NCBI GenBank assembly: GCA_963741385.1
Contig: CAVUHO010000004.1
Coordinates: 62,001-126,000 of the forward strand
Source of the DNA: Sulfomarinibacter sp963741385
GTDB taxonomy: Bacteria > Acidobacteriota > Thermoanaerobaculia > Thermoanaerobaculales > Sulfomarinibacteraceae
Reading direction: 5' to 3'
Length of the DNA stretch: 64,000 bases
This document shows positions 1 through 9,418 of this stretch, piece after piece. The notes under the pieces are model-generated. The model had not been told where the DNA came from, made no database searches, and saw only the letters and a list, made by a program, of their open reading frames with translations. A program made the position numbers and the translations under genes. The number at the start of each line of letters is the position of its first letter. Position 1 is the stretch's first letter.

Positions 1-216
1 GGCGACGAAGTCGGAAAGTGTGGAGTTCGCCATCGGGCACCCCCTGCAGGCACCGTGCAGGCTGACTCGAACAACCGCTCCCTCGATGCCGACGAGAGCC
101 ACATCTCCCCCATCTGCTTGGATGGCCGGTCGCACCTCCTCGATGGCAAATGCAACGCGATCCTCGACGGTCCCGGTGGGCCACGAATCGAAAGTCAATC
201 GTCCTCCGTCCAGCAT
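1..216 (-). CDS. NifU C-terminal-domain (Nfu-like) iron-sulfur protein, 3' end outside window
   Basis: Partial gene leaving the left edge; 72 residues are visible from ATG 216. The reading contains VRPAIQADGGDV followed by GACRGCPMANSTL, the hallmark of the NifU C-terminal domain: a conserved ADGGD turn and a C-x2-C pair that binds or transfers an Fe-S cluster. Known members act as cluster scaffolds or carriers in the cytoplasm. An in-frame TGA at 243-241 limits the start to 240 or later, and ATG 216 is the first good start. The gene is divergent from the ECF sigma operon. It is too short in the window for a longer search, but the domain match is clear. Whether it is a stand-alone small Nfu protein cannot be decided. 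Confidence 0.8.
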   Translation of the reverse strand, partial: MLDGGRLTFDSWPTGTVEDRVAFAIEEVRPAIQADGGDVALVGIEGAVVRVSLHGACRGCPMANSTLSDFVA

Positions 217-352
217 CCTCAACGCCGACTGGGTGTCGTATCATTCCCGTGGAGATCACGACCGCTTCTCGAACGTGATGGCACCGGCCGGCCAGGAGTC
301 CGGAATTGCCGCGAACCTTTGTCGCACGATCTCCGTTTGTAGAGGTTGAGTG

Positions 353-952
353 ATGGATATGGCTGAACTCGAATCCACTGTTGAGCGTTGTCGCGAAGGC
401 GACGAGGACGCATGGAGTGCGCTGGTGGGCACCACACTGCGCCCCATCTACCGTCTGTGCGCCAGCTACGCGCCGTCAGCGGCCGAAGCGGAAGAGCTCT
501 GTCAGGAGGTCTACTTCAAGCTGTGGGAGAACCTCCACCACTACAAACCCGGTTCGAACTTCATGGCCTGGGCGTGGCGGGTGGCAAAAAACCTCATCAT
601 CGACTCCTATCGCCGCAGCCGGCGCGAGCGCGAAGCCGCCTGGCTCGATCCGGAGGTCATCGACCGCCTGCCCGCCACGGATGATCCACACGAGGAGACT
701 GAACGCCGACAACGGCTGCGCCTCATCTCCACCAGCCTGCGTCAGATCTCTGAAGAGCTTGCAACCCTTGTTCTGATGCGAGACTTCGCCGGCATGTCCT
801 ACCAGGAGATGGCCGAAGCCACCGAACTGCCGCTCGGCACCGTCAAGTCGCGGCTCAACCGGGCCCGGCTCGAACTCGCGACTTCGGTCCGCCGCCGGCT
901 TCAGATCCATGTGGTGCCGGCGGGGGGCAGCATGGCGGAGGGGAGCGCGTGA
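353..952 (+). CDS. ECF-family RNA polymerase sigma factor
   Basis: A 199-residue sigma-70 family protein with only regions 2 and 4. Region 2 (about residues 20-92) holds the AEELCQEVYFKLWE and NFMAWAWRVAKNLIIDSYRR motifs that bind core polymerase and the -10 element. Region 4 (about 125-180) contains the helix-turn-helix YQEMAEATELPLGTVKSRLN that reads the -35. ATG 353 is preferred over GTG 350 because AGAGG lies 7 nt upstream. The stop overlaps the next ATG in TGATG, so the anti-sigma factor is translationally coupled. It probably answers an envelope or redox cue through that partner; the regulon cannot be read from the window. Confidence 0.93.
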   Translation: MDMAELESTVERCREGDEDAWSALVGTTLRPIYRLCASYAPSAAEAEELCQEVYFKLWENLHHYKPGSNFMAWAWRVAKNLIIDSYRRSRREREAAWLDPEVIDRLPATDDPHEETERRQRLRLISTSLRQISEELATLVLMRDFAGMSYQEMAEATELPLGTVKSRLNRARLELATSVRRRLQIHVVPAGGSMAEGSA

Positions 953-1701
953 TGAAGCGCTGCGCTGACCTTCGGGAGCTTCTGAGCCTCTACCTCGAAG
1001 GAGAGCTCGACGAAGCACAGGCGAGTGGCGTGCAGGAACACCTTGCCACATGCCCGGAGTGCGCTGAACTGGCGGAGACCATGGCCGAGGTGATAGGTGC
1101 GGGTTCGACCCTCGGCAAACTCGACCCGCCCGAAAGTCTGGCCGCTGATCTCGCTGAATCTCCGTGCCGTCTGTGGCTGGGACTACTGTTCCAGGCGGTC
1201 GACCACGAAATCTCGCAGCACAACCTCGAACGCCTCCTCACCCACCTCGAGGCGTGTCCCTCGTGCCGGCGAACGTGGCAGGACCTGACGCTGATGCACC
1301 AGATCGGCGAGGCGGTCGAACCCTCGGAGTACCTTCTCACGCGGTGCATCAACTCCCGCGAACGCAAACCCAAAACGACCCCGATCCTCAACCGCCGGCT
1401 CGCTACAGCCGCGGCCTATCTGCTCGCCGTTCTCACGTCGTTGATCATCGGCAACCCCGTGACGCTTGCCCGCAGCCAGGCAGTACCTGCGGTCGAGCGG
1501 GTAGCAGACGTGGTCACATCAGAGGTCGCCGGGGCCGCCCAACAGGGCCGCGGTGAAATGCGGGTCATATTGTGGCGGGTTTGGAAGTGGGGCGAAAACA
1601 AGGTTGACGCGGTGCGCACGTATCTTACGCCGGACCGCACGGACAACACCAGCGACGCAATCGCGGACGACAACCCCGCGGATCAAGGAGCACCCTCATG
1701 A
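952..1701 (+). CDS. membrane-anchored anti-sigma factor with two zinc-finger modules
   Basis: A 249-residue cognate anti-sigma factor. The N-terminal zinc-binding anti-sigma (ZAS) module has Cys4, His30, Cys34 and Cys37 (H-x3-C-x2-C). A second set, Cys72, His98, Cys102 and Cys105, repeats exactly the same spacing, which is unusual because most ZAS proteins have one module. A hydrophobic stretch at about residues 150-167 is the single membrane span, leaving a periplasmic C-terminal tail of about 80 residues. It starts inside the sigma stop codon and its own stop overlaps the next start, as expected for stoichiometric production. By family, it should hold the sigma factor inactive at the membrane until zinc loss or a signal releases it. 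Confidence 0.88.
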   Translation: MKRCADLRELLSLYLEGELDEAQASGVQEHLATCPECAELAETMAEVIGAGSTLGKLDPPESLAADLAESPCRLWLGLLFQAVDHEISQHNLERLLTHLEACPSCRRTWQDLTLMHQIGEAVEPSEYLLTRCINSRERKPKTTPILNRRLATAAAYLLAVLTSLIIGNPVTLARSQAVPAVERVADVVTSEVAGAAQQGRGEMRVILWRVWKWGENKVDAVRTYLTPDRTDNTSDAIADDNPADQGAPS

Positions 1702-2324
1702 GCGACACCACCAACGGCACACCGGAATTCGACGGTACCGAGACCCCGAAAAAACCGAAACCCCCGCTCCCCCCTCCACCTGGGGAAGCGCCACCACCGG
1801 CGCCGCCCGCACAACGCGCTTCGCTGCCAAACTACGACCCCGGGCCGGCACCGCCGAAGTCACCCCCGCTGGCCGCGTTCCTGGCCATCCTCATCCCCGG
1901 CCTCGGACATCTCTACACCTGGGCCTACGAACGAGCCTTCATGATCTGGGCGACCATCGCCGTGTGCATGCTCCTGATCGTCCAGGGTCTGTGGGGCTTC
2001 TCGTTCCTGATCGCCTTCGTTTACTTCTTTTCGATCTTCGACGCCTATCGCGAGGCCCAGTTCTTCAACCTCCGCGCGGCGGAACACGAGACGCCCAAAC
2101 CGCGACCCGACGGCCAGGGCCGGCTGATGTTCGGCGTCTTTCTCACCGTCGTCGCCGCCGTCGTCCTGCTCGACCGCTACGACCTCTTCGACATGGACTG
2201 GATCGCCGAGTGGTGGCCCATCCCGGTCTTCCTGCTCGGCGTGTACTTCATCGGTGCCGCGGTGTGGGATCGGATGAAGGCAAAGAACGAACGGCAATCT
2301 CAGGAGGACTCGCAACAGTACTGA
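1698..2324 (+). CDS. proline-rich-N-terminus membrane protein, third gene of sigma operon
   Basis: 208 residues. A soluble proline-rich segment (residues 1-55, many PPP and APP runs) precedes four predicted membrane segments from about residue 56. The first hairpin, FLAILIPGLGHLYTW, resembles the PGLGQ/H-xY signature of TM2/DUF5683-type small membrane proteins. ATG 1698 overlaps the anti-sigma stop in ATGA and has AAGGAG 7 nt upstream. It is the last gene before a strong terminator, so it belongs to the sigma/anti-sigma transcript and may help sense or transmit the signal. No enzymatic motif is visible and its function is unknown. Confidence 0.75.
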   Translation: MSDTTNGTPEFDGTETPKKPKPPLPPPPGEAPPPAPPAQRASLPNYDPGPAPPKSPPLAAFLAILIPGLGHLYTWAYERAFMIWATIAVCMLLIVQGLWGFSFLIAFVYFFSIFDAYREAQFFNLRAAEHETPKPRPDGQGRLMFGVFLTVVAAVVLLDRYDLFDMDWIAEWWPIPVFLLGVYFIGAAVWDRMKAKNERQSQEDSQQY

Positions 2325-2341
2325 ACGTGCCCGCGTTCACC

Positions 2342-2372
2342 AAACGCCCCGGCCTGGCCGGGGCGTTTTTTT
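2342..2372 (+). terminator. rho-independent terminator of the sigma operon
   Basis: Perfect GC-rich inverted repeat (2342-2354 with 2356-2368, core ACGCCCCGGCC) followed by seven T (2366-2372), 18 nt after the stop codon at 2324. It ends the + operon. On the other strand the T-run is short, so it is only a weak terminator for the converging glycosyltransferase. Confidence 0.93.
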
Positions 2373-2409
2373 GGAACAACATTCCCGCGATCCTGTTCGT
2401 TGTGAATCA

Positions 2410-3189
2410 TCACAGAATACGATGACCTCGAGGCACCACCCTGAACTTCCCGATTTCCTCGGCGTCGGCGACATCTGCTTCGATCCCCCGACGAACCATC
2501 GCCTCGCGCAGCGCCCTTTTCGACCGCTCGAAAGCGTACGGCTTGGCGTCAACTGCAGCGGCCGCCGAACCAGGTACCGCCCGCCAGTGATAGAGAACCT
2601 TCGGGATGTGTCCGATCCGGTCGGTCAACTCGGTGATCCGCAACAGCAGATCGTAATCCTGACTGCCGTCAAAGCCGGCACGAAATCGACCCACCTTTTC
2701 GATCAACCTCCGCCGACACACCACAAGGTGGCACAGGTAGTTGTGGGTCAGCAAGAGATCGGGCGACCAGTCCGGCTTGATCACTGCCCCTGAGTGGTTT
2801 CCCTCGAGGTCGATCTTGTCCTCGTCGGTGTAGATGACGTCCACATCGGGGTGGCCGTCGATGAATCTCGCGACCTCCTCCAAACATCGCGGATGGAGTT
2901 CGTCGTCGTCGTCGAGAAACGCGACGAATTCACCCGTCGCCATTTCGAGCGCCCGGTTCGATGCCAGGGCGATGCCCCGATTTCGGTCGAGGAACTCGGC
3001 GTGGATGCGCCCGTCCTCACGGACGTAGCCCTCGAGCACCTCGCGAATCTCTCCAAACGTCGAGGCGTCGTCCACTGCGCAGAGCTCCCAGTCCGACGCC
3101 GTCTGCCGGCGCACCGACTCGATGGCATTTTCGAGCCAACGCGGGTCCACCCCGTACACCGGCATGACGATGCTGAAGCGCGGCGGCAT
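2410..3189 (-). CDS. family 2 glycosyltransferase
   Basis: 259 residues with a complete GT-A fold. It opens with FSIVMPVYGVDP, then has CAVDDAS, the metal-binding acidic cluster FLDDDDELHP (about residue 92) and a later VIYTDEDK. It ends with the SQDYDLLLRI region that precedes the acceptor site. It should transfer a sugar from a nucleotide donor to a glycan or lipid-linked acceptor at the cytoplasmic face. Its start overlaps the stop of the upstream GT39 gene by 1 nt (TGATG on the minus strand), so the two are coupled. It is the last gene of the minus-strand group 2410-7422. Donor and acceptor cannot be inferred. Confidence 0.9.
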   Translation of the reverse strand: MPPRFSIVMPVYGVDPRWLENAIESVRRQTASDWELCAVDDASTFGEIREVLEGYVREDGRIHAEFLDRNRGIALASNRALEMATGEFVAFLDDDDELHPRCLEEVARFIDGHPDVDVIYTDEDKIDLEGNHSGAVIKPDWSPDLLLTHNYLCHLVVCRRRLIEKVGRFRAGFDGSQDYDLLLRITELTDRIGHIPKVLYHWRAVPGSAAAAVDAKPYAFERSKRALREAMVRRGIEADVADAEEIGKFRVVPRGHRIL

Positions 3190-4829
3190 CAGGGCATCTC
3201 CAAAGCAGGCGCGCCCGGATCGGGGCCATCACCGACGCTCCACCCACGGAAATCGCGGCCCTCGAAGCCATTGGCGGTGATCAGACCATCCCAGAAAACC
3301 TCGTCGGCGCCAACCGTCCCCGGGACGTCGAGGTCACAGGTTCCGAGAACCCACAAAGGAGCCGCAAGGGGGTCGTGAGTACGAATTCTCATGATGGGAC
3401 GCCACGGGAATCCTTCGCTCGGAGGATGCGCGCTGGGGTTGCTGCAGACCAGAAAGACGCAGCTGTCAGGATCCACCTTGAATCGGCCAATCTTTCGATC
3501 GAGCCAGGTCACGCCGGGAACCGACCGCAGGTAATAGCGGTTCCACTCCCGGAGCCGTCCCAGGGGCCGAATCGACATCTCGTCCACGACGAGTTGTGCC
3601 CGCTCCAGCGTCGCCAGCCGTTGAACGAAGCGGTGCGCGTCAATGACGTCGACATCTGCTTTGACTGCGCGCCGGACTCCAACCACGTGCGTGGCTGTTA
3701 CCAAGAGAAGAACCAGAATCAACGCCACTTTGTGAATTCTCCACCGGAAACTCCGCATGACATGCAGCGCTCCGATGGCTACCAGCAGACTGACCGCCGG
3801 ATAGGAGGGATAGACGTACCATGGCAGCTTGGACACCGACAAGGAGAAGCCCGCTACCACCAACGCCGCCCAGCCGAATAGAAATCGTGCTGTCGTGTCG
3901 CCTCCCCGCCCGCGTGGGCCAACCGCGACGACCAGCGCCGGAACGAGCAGCAGTAGCCACCAGCCAAAGTCCATCGAGAGTCTAGAGAGGTAATATTCAG
4001 GCCCATGGAGGTGGATTGGATCGAGGCCTGACGAGGCCCTGACAAACACGTCGTCCAAGAGATTCCGCGCAAACAAGCCGCCGGTAACCAGCACCATCAG
4101 TATCGAGTACAGCGTGAAGGCAGCGACCGCCGCCAGCAACAACCGCAGCCCGTCGAGCAGGCTGCTGGTCCGTCTGCGCGCGGCCACCGCTGAAACGACC
4201 TCTATCGCGACGATGACTGCCGCAAACAGAACACCCAACATGTTCTTGCACAATCCCACGGCGACAACTGCGATCGCAGCGATCCACCACCAGGTTCGGC
4301 GCCGGGGGCCATCCGCACGGACGCCGATCCACGCCCACACCAGGATGAATGCGAGCAGGGTGATGAGTGAATCCTGGGTCGAGTCGCGAACACCGTGGTT
4401 GACGATGTAGTTTTCGGCTCCGAGCAGGACCGCGGCGGCGAGCAGACCGGTCGCTACACCGTACCGCCTAGCAGCGAACAGGTACAAGAGAGCGATGGTG
4501 GCAATTCCGAACACCGCGTCGGGCAAGCGGGCGATGAACTCGCTCTCGCCGAACAGCCGGAACAGCGCCGTGACCAACGTGATCTTGAGCGGTGGTTTCT
4601 GCAGGTACAAGGCACCGCCGAAATGCAGCGGAAGCCAAACGCCGGTCTCCAACGATTCCCGGGAGACGTTGGCGTAGATGGCCTCGTCACCGAAAAAGCT
4701 CGCGCATCCGAGGCAGTCCAGGATGACCGAGCCGCTGACAGCAACGACCAGCACCAGCCCGAGAACGACCGCGAGCGACCGGTATGGCGCAGGTGGTGGG
4801 AAAACAGAGTCCGGTACGGTGGGGTTCAT
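3189..4829 (-). CDS. GT39/ArnT-like membrane glycosyltransferase
   Basis: About 546 residues with a dozen hydrophobic segments. Near the N-terminus is GDEAIYANVSRE, the DExxY motif of PMT/ArnT-type (GT-C) enzymes, which use polyprenyl-phosphate sugars on the periplasmic side. A KLPWYVYPSYPAVSLL segment matches the family's loop before the last membrane helices, and a soluble periplasmic C-terminal domain follows. ATG 4829 overlaps the upstream stop by 1 nt; GTG 4847 would add six residues. It is coupled to both neighbours and is probably the step that decorates a lipid or glycan with one sugar. Confidence 0.85.
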   Translation of the reverse strand: MNPTVPDSVFPPPAPYRSLAVVLGLVLVVAVSGSVILDCLGCASFFGDEAIYANVSRESLETGVWLPLHFGGALYLQKPPLKITLVTALFRLFGESEFIARLPDAVFGIATIALLYLFAARRYGVATGLLAAAVLLGAENYIVNHGVRDSTQDSLITLLAFILVWAWIGVRADGPRRRTWWWIAAIAVVAVGLCKNMLGVLFAAVIVAIEVVSAVAARRRTSSLLDGLRLLLAAVAAFTLYSILMVLVTGGLFARNLLDDVFVRASSGLDPIHLHGPEYYLSRLSMDFGWWLLLLVPALVVAVGPRGRGGDTTARFLFGWAALVVAGFSLSVSKLPWYVYPSYPAVSLLVAIGALHVMRSFRWRIHKVALILVLLLVTATHVVGVRRAVKADVDVIDAHRFVQRLATLERAQLVVDEMSIRPLGRLREWNRYYLRSVPGVTWLDRKIGRFKVDPDSCVFLVCSNPSAHPPSEGFPWRPIMRIRTHDPLAAPLWVLGTCDLDVPGTVGADEVFWDGLITANGFEGRDFRGWSVGDGPDPGAPALEMP

Positions 4830-5994
4830 TGGTGCTGTGAGCTCCACGGCCCGACCTCCAGGATTTCACGTTCGAGAGCCCCACGATCAGCGGAAGGCCG
4901 ATCACGGGTGATCGCGGTATTCATCCGCATTCCCCGTTGACAACTACGGGCCCAACCGACGACCCACTCACGAAATGTACCAAGGTTACGCACGACATAC
5001 CAAGGCTCACGATACTCGCCGAAAAAGCACCCCGTACAAAATGCCGCAACCTCGGCGGCGAGCTCGCGAAACTCAGCGCTCCGGTAGAACTCGAGGAAGT
5101 GATCGTCGAGTACGCTCGCGGCCGGTGGTTTCTCTTTGCACACACACAGCGCGCCATCGGGATGCACGTCGAGGTAGAGCGAGCCGGCTTCGCACTTTCG
5201 GTCGCACGTATCGGTCGCGAGGCAGCGATGAAAATCTTCGAGGAAATGAATCGAGTTCGTGAGACCGAATCCACTCCCCCGAAGCCTGAGCAGCTCGCCG
5301 ATCACCTGATCTCGGGCGATTGGGGAATGCCATCGAGGCGAAAGCCACCGTTCTCGCTGTGGAAGAGATAATCCCGTCCTCCGTTCTGCAACTCTTTCCC
5401 CACCATGACCGGAGTGATGTACGAATAGGCGCCGATGGAGTGGAAATACCGCACGAGATCGGGGGGCTGCTCGAAATTGAATCTCGAGGCGACGATGTTG
5501 GCCAGCGACATGTCTCGCGGCAACAACTCCCGAGCGAGTCGCAGGGTGCGGATCGCACTATCCTTCGCGCCGCTGACCCCGCAGATGCGGTCCTGGAGCT
5601 TCCCGTCCATGGTGTCGATGGAAACGTGAGATCTCGGAGCCCGACTCGCCGGCAGGCATCGAGGCGCTCCCGGGTGACCTGCCGCCCGCCGTTGGTCTGG
5701 ACCCTGACCGAGAATTCCCGCGTCGAAAAGGCCCTCTCCACCTCAGGCAGGTCCGGCCTCAAAACGGCTCACCGCCGGTGATCACCGCATTCCGGGCGCC
5801 GAGCGCAGCCTGCCTCGACGCCACCTGCTGCACCCCTCGAATGTCGAGCTCAAGCAACCCAGTCAGCCAGCTCGTGCAAGACCGCACATGCGACAGCTGT
5901 AATTGCATCGGTGGGTGACGTGGAAGCGGACGTAAAATGGACGCCCCAAAAAGCGGGCGCGCACGATTCCGAAGGCGGTGTTGAGGAGCTTCAT
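4826..5994 (-). pseudogene. radical SAM/SPASM-like protein, reading frame broken by 1-nt indels
   Basis: Read across frames this is a nearly complete radical SAM protein of about 388 residues. ATG 5994 leads to Cys30-x3-Cys34-x2-Cys37 (CNYSCRMC, the 4Fe-4S/SAM site), then ITGGEPF, VRVQTNGG and, near the end, a Cys-rich SPASM-like part (DTCDRKC, LCVC, CTGC). The frame moves near 5865, 5759, 5612 and 5303. Three of these are explained by losing one base from a T or G run (TTTTT to TTTT at the GGEPF site, TTTT to TTT, GGG to GG). The stop overlaps the GT39 start. In glycan loci such proteins modify sugars or peptides; the substrate is unknown. Consensus error is as likely as true decay. Confidence 0.75.
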
Positions 5995-6061
5995 CCGGCG
6001 CTGTGGATCTTATAGGATTCTTGGCCGTTCCGGACCAACACACGCCACACGGACGGCAGCC

Positions 6062-7422
6062 TCACTCACCACGGGCGGCGGCCGGCGCTGGTTCAACCCC
6101 ATCAACACGACCAGAGGCCGCCTGCTCGATCGATCTGATCTCCTCGTCCCGGGCCGCGATGATCTGCTCCAAATTTGCAACGTGCTGCTGCAGGTCATCA
6201 GACCACGCAGCGAGCGCCGCAAGGAGTTCGTTGGAGGCGTCGCCGACGGGCGCCGGTAGACGGGCGGCCAATTCGACGGCCTTTCGATAGAACCTGCCCG
6301 AAAACCGTTCCCTCGTGAATGTTGCTCGAGCTTTTTGACGGGCTCTTTGCCGATTTCCGCGCGGTCCACCGGGTCTTGAATCAGGTCATCAATCCGATCA
6401 GCCATCGACATTGGATCGCCGGCGATGTAGCCGAGCCCAGTCACTCCGTCCTCCATGTAATCGTCGAATCCAGTGCCGAGGGGATACACCACCGGCATTC
6501 CGATCAACATGCCCTCGAGTGCGGTTCTGCCGAAACTGTGGACCAGTGCCGAAATGACCACAGCGTCCGATTCGACCATGACCCCGAAAACATCGTCGGT
6601 GAACTCTCGAATGTGGACACGATCCCCGAGTCTAAGGCGCTCCACAAGACGGCGGAGCTCAGCCGTATAGCTGACCTCTTCGTCACCCACGATCACCAGC
6701 TCCACGTGGCGACCCCGCCCCCGAAGCTCGGCGATGGCCAGGATCCCGATCTCGAGGCGCTTGTTCCGATTGAGGGTGGCAAACTCGCAAATCTGGAAGT
6801 CAATCTGGCCGGAAAGCAAACGCTTCGACTGGTGCGGCGGCAGGGTCGTTGGAACGTCGATTGCCGGATATAGGACATCGTGGTATTCCGGCCGCAACCC
6901 CGGGATCAGCTCTTCGCAGATTCGCCGGTTGGCCCCGAAAACAAAATCCGATCGACTGCGGACAAATGCGGCCACATCGTCGAAGGGCATCATGAACCGG
7001 TATCAGCAAGACTCTCCGTACTCGCGGATGTTCCAGATATGGGGTTCCCGGAGCGACGCGGCCGCCAGTGCGCCGTAGGGAATCACGATTGTCTGGGTGG
7101 TGATCACATCCGGGTTCAGTTGACCAACCGCCGGCAGGATCTCCCGGTGGAGGTTTGCAAGCCCGATACCCACCCTCTTCTGCATGTCGCCTTTCGAAAG
7201 ACCGTCGGCGGTACACCACCACGCGTAGTCGGTATTGACAACCCGAGCACCCGCCGCCTCGAGCCGCCGACTCAAGCGACCCTCGCCTGGCACGACAACG
7301 CTGCAATCCGCTCCGTAATCGCGCACGAGCTGCTCGATAAGCTCGAGAAGGGTCCACTCTGCTCCATCGAGGTGCGGGAGGTGGGTAAAAAAACAAAGCC
7401 GCAGAGGGTGGTCTTTCTTCAT
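6062..7422 (-). pseudogene. family 4 glycosyltransferase, broken by one in-frame stop and one frameshift
   Basis: The N-terminal half (from ATG 7422) begins RLCFFTHLPHLDGAEWTLLE, a GT4 donor-side Rossmann start. An in-frame TGA at 7005-7003 interrupts it, after which the same frame resumes at YRFMMPFDD. The second half has the GT4 nucleotide-sugar motif: HIREFTDDVF, then SFGRTALEGMLIGMPVV with the E-x7-E arrangement. A 1-nt deletion near 6290 shifts the frame. The restored C-terminus is a helical, coiled-coil-like tail rich in Glu and Ala ending at 6062. It lies just upstream of the radical SAM gene in the same direction. Without the two lesions it would be an intact enzyme of about 453 residues. 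Confidence 0.8.
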
Positions 7423-7506
7423 CCGGGTCGCGCGACACGAGCTTCCAGGCTAATTTAATGCAGGAGCCATTGGAGAAGCCATTAATTGCTCAACCCCGAA
7501 CGCTTG

Positions 7507-9147
7507 ATGCAGGTCCTCTCAAACCTTCGAAATGGCTCCGCTGCACCGTCTCAATTCAGCCGTGGAGGCGAAGAGAACCGGGGTCAGGAGGATCGCATTT
7601 GTCGTGTCCCCGAGGTACCACCGGTATGGCTCCTGGGGGCGGCGATCGCGGCGGCCGTGTGGTTCTGGCACGCATCCGTCATCTACACCGATGACGCGTT
7701 CATCTACCTCACGGTGGCCCGCAACTGGGCCGCCGGGTTCGGACCGGCTCTGAACCCGGGAGACCTCCATACACCGGTCACCAGTCTCGCGTGGGCGGGG
7801 CTGGTTGCCGCCGTCGCGACCCTGGGGCCGGCTTCGTTGCCCATCGCAGTCAAGGGTTTGGCCACGGGGTTGGTCGTCGCTGCCGGCTTTTTTATGGCGT
7901 TGTCCGTCAACCGAGTCTCAGGTGCAGCGGCCATGGCCACCCCGTTTGCGATCGTCAGCGTGGAGCTGATTCGCTACACCGTTGGCCTAGAGACCCATCT
8001 CGCACTGGCCGTGATATCTGGCGCAATCTACTTCGGCACCCACAGGCGTCAACTGGGAGCCGGCGCTGCCATTATCGGTTTCGGGTTCTTCTGTCGCGGT
8101 GACGTGCTGCTGCTCGCCCTCCCGCTCGCGGCGGTTTGGGCTTTCGATGAAAGCGGTCGCCAGGGGATGCCTCGCGCGGCCACGGTGCGCACCGCCGTGC
8201 GGGCTGTCGTGATCGGAGGGGCCGTTATCGCAGCCGGCTTGTATTTGAGCCATAGACTGACCGGATCGTGGTTACCTGTGACTCTCGATACGAAAATCAT
8301 TCAGGGGACTGTCGGCCCTTGGAAGACCTTTGGTTCGCAATGGAGCGGTCACGTGCGGAACGGTTTGGGCGGACTGTGGCCCTTTGCCCCCTTGGCTCTG
8401 ATCGGTTTCTTTCGGCTCGGGCGAATCGGGGCCGTTCTCGGCACCTTCGCCGTGCTCCAGGGTTCGCTTTACACCATACTCCATGTCGCACACTACCCGT
8501 GGTACGGCTGGATTACCGAATTCGCAATTCGACTCGCATTGTGCTGTGGGTTTTCTTGGATTGCGGGCCGTTGTGCCGGGATCCTGCTTCCGTCCGCTGA
8601 CTTTCGTTGGCGTAATGCCGCTGCGGTGACGTTCACCCTGCTAGCGCTGGTGGGGATCTCTCCGGGAAATTACGACCTGTCACAACGCTCTGATCTCCCT
8701 GCTGTCGGATTGGCGCCCCACCTCACGCTGTTTTTGAATGCGGCCGAATTCATCGATGAAAACGTGTGCCGTAACGAATCAGAGGCGAAACCGGTGGTTC
8801 TCACTCCGGCAGTCGGCGTCCTGAGCTACTTCGCGGAATGCGCCGAGTACCGTGATGTTAATGGATTGGCCTCTCCAGGATTGACGAAAGACAACCTCAA
8901 TGACTGGCCGTATTGGGTGGATGTGTACAAACCCGATGCTCTGGTTCGGAGCCGATACCCCGGCAAGGCCAACTCCCCCATCCGTTTTCCCGAAGCTTCT
9001 TCCCCCCACGCAAAGGTGTTCACTGTCGCGTTTGACCAGCAAGTCCAGGATGTGCGCCTCTCTGTGTATCTACCCTCCTCAGATCCGCACACCGCACTGC
9101 CGAGTGGGCGCGTCCCGCTCAATCCAGCCAATCCGAATCGTCATTAA
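7507..9147 (+). CDS. GT-C-type multi-spanning membrane protein, putative glycosyltransferase
   Basis: About 546 residues. After a short N-terminus comes a membrane helix and then YTDDAFIYLTVARNWAAGFG with NPGDLHTPVTSLAW. This DD-AFI...N-x2-G-G pattern is shared by bacterial GT-C proteins that use polyprenyl-phosphate sugars. Roughly ten further hydrophobic segments are followed by a soluble C-terminal domain (about residues 385-545). ATG 7507 is chosen over TTG 7486; neither has a clear Shine-Dalgarno. This is the only unbroken long gene between 4.8 and 15.2 kb. It points away from the minus-strand group and ends in a degenerate stretch. Confidence 0.7.
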   Translation: MQVLSNLRNGSAAPSQFSRGGEENRGQEDRICRVPEVPPVWLLGAAIAAAVWFWHASVIYTDDAFIYLTVARNWAAGFGPALNPGDLHTPVTSLAWAGLVAAVATLGPASLPIAVKGLATGLVVAAGFFMALSVNRVSGAAAMATPFAIVSVELIRYTVGLETHLALAVISGAIYFGTHRRQLGAGAAIIGFGFFCRGDVLLLALPLAAVWAFDESGRQGMPRAATVRTAVRAVVIGGAVIAAGLYLSHRLTGSWLPVTLDTKIIQGTVGPWKTFGSQWSGHVRNGLGGLWPFAPLALIGFFRLGRIGAVLGTFAVLQGSLYTILHVAHYPWYGWITEFAIRLALCCGFSWIAGRCAGILLPSADFRWRNAAAVTFTLLALVGISPGNYDLSQRSDLPAVGLAPHLTLFLNAAEFIDENVCRNESEAKPVVLTPAVGVLSYFAECAEYRDVNGLASPGLTKDNLNDWPYWVDVYKPDALVRSRYPGKANSPIRFPEASSPHAKVFTVAFDQQVQDVRLSVYLPSSDPHTALPSGRVPLNPANPNRH

Positions 9148-9149
9148 TA

Positions 9150-9332
9150 GACTACGTCTTCGATGATCACCCGGAGCGGGTTGCGCAGATGGCGATGCGG
9201 GTCGAGTGTCCGAGCACCGCGCACGGTGCCGCATACGAGGCATGCCGGGCGAAGATCGCGACCGAAGACGGAACCGTCACCCCAATCCCCGAAGAAGAAG
9301 CACACCTCCGAGCCCTGGACTACCTCAACTGA
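9150..9332 (+). pseudogene. unrecognised 3' gene remnant
   Basis: An open frame of 60 codons ending at TGA 9330-9332 with protein-like composition and GC-rich third positions (DYVFDDHPERVAQMA, then ATEDGTVTPIPEEEAHLRAL). It has no ATG or GTG at its head and begins right after the GT-C stop in another frame. It reads like the C-terminus of a lost gene. I do not recognise the family. The rest of the stretch to 9418 shows nothing codable. Confidence 0.35.
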
Positions 9333-9418
9333 CGGTGCTCAGATCGTCAGTCGCGATGACCACGGCATTCTCCACAGGCCTGCCTTGCTCCGAAATGCCC
9401 CTGGCGACTCCTCATCAC

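Noticed and set aside
20..349. + strand open frames before the sigma factor
   Set aside because: They overlap the NifU-like gene read on the other strand, which has a clear domain.
7003..7005. Selenocysteine or recoded TGA
   Set aside because: No SECIS-like stem follows closely, and glycosyltransferases have no catalytic Cys at this place. A plain nonsense change is simpler.
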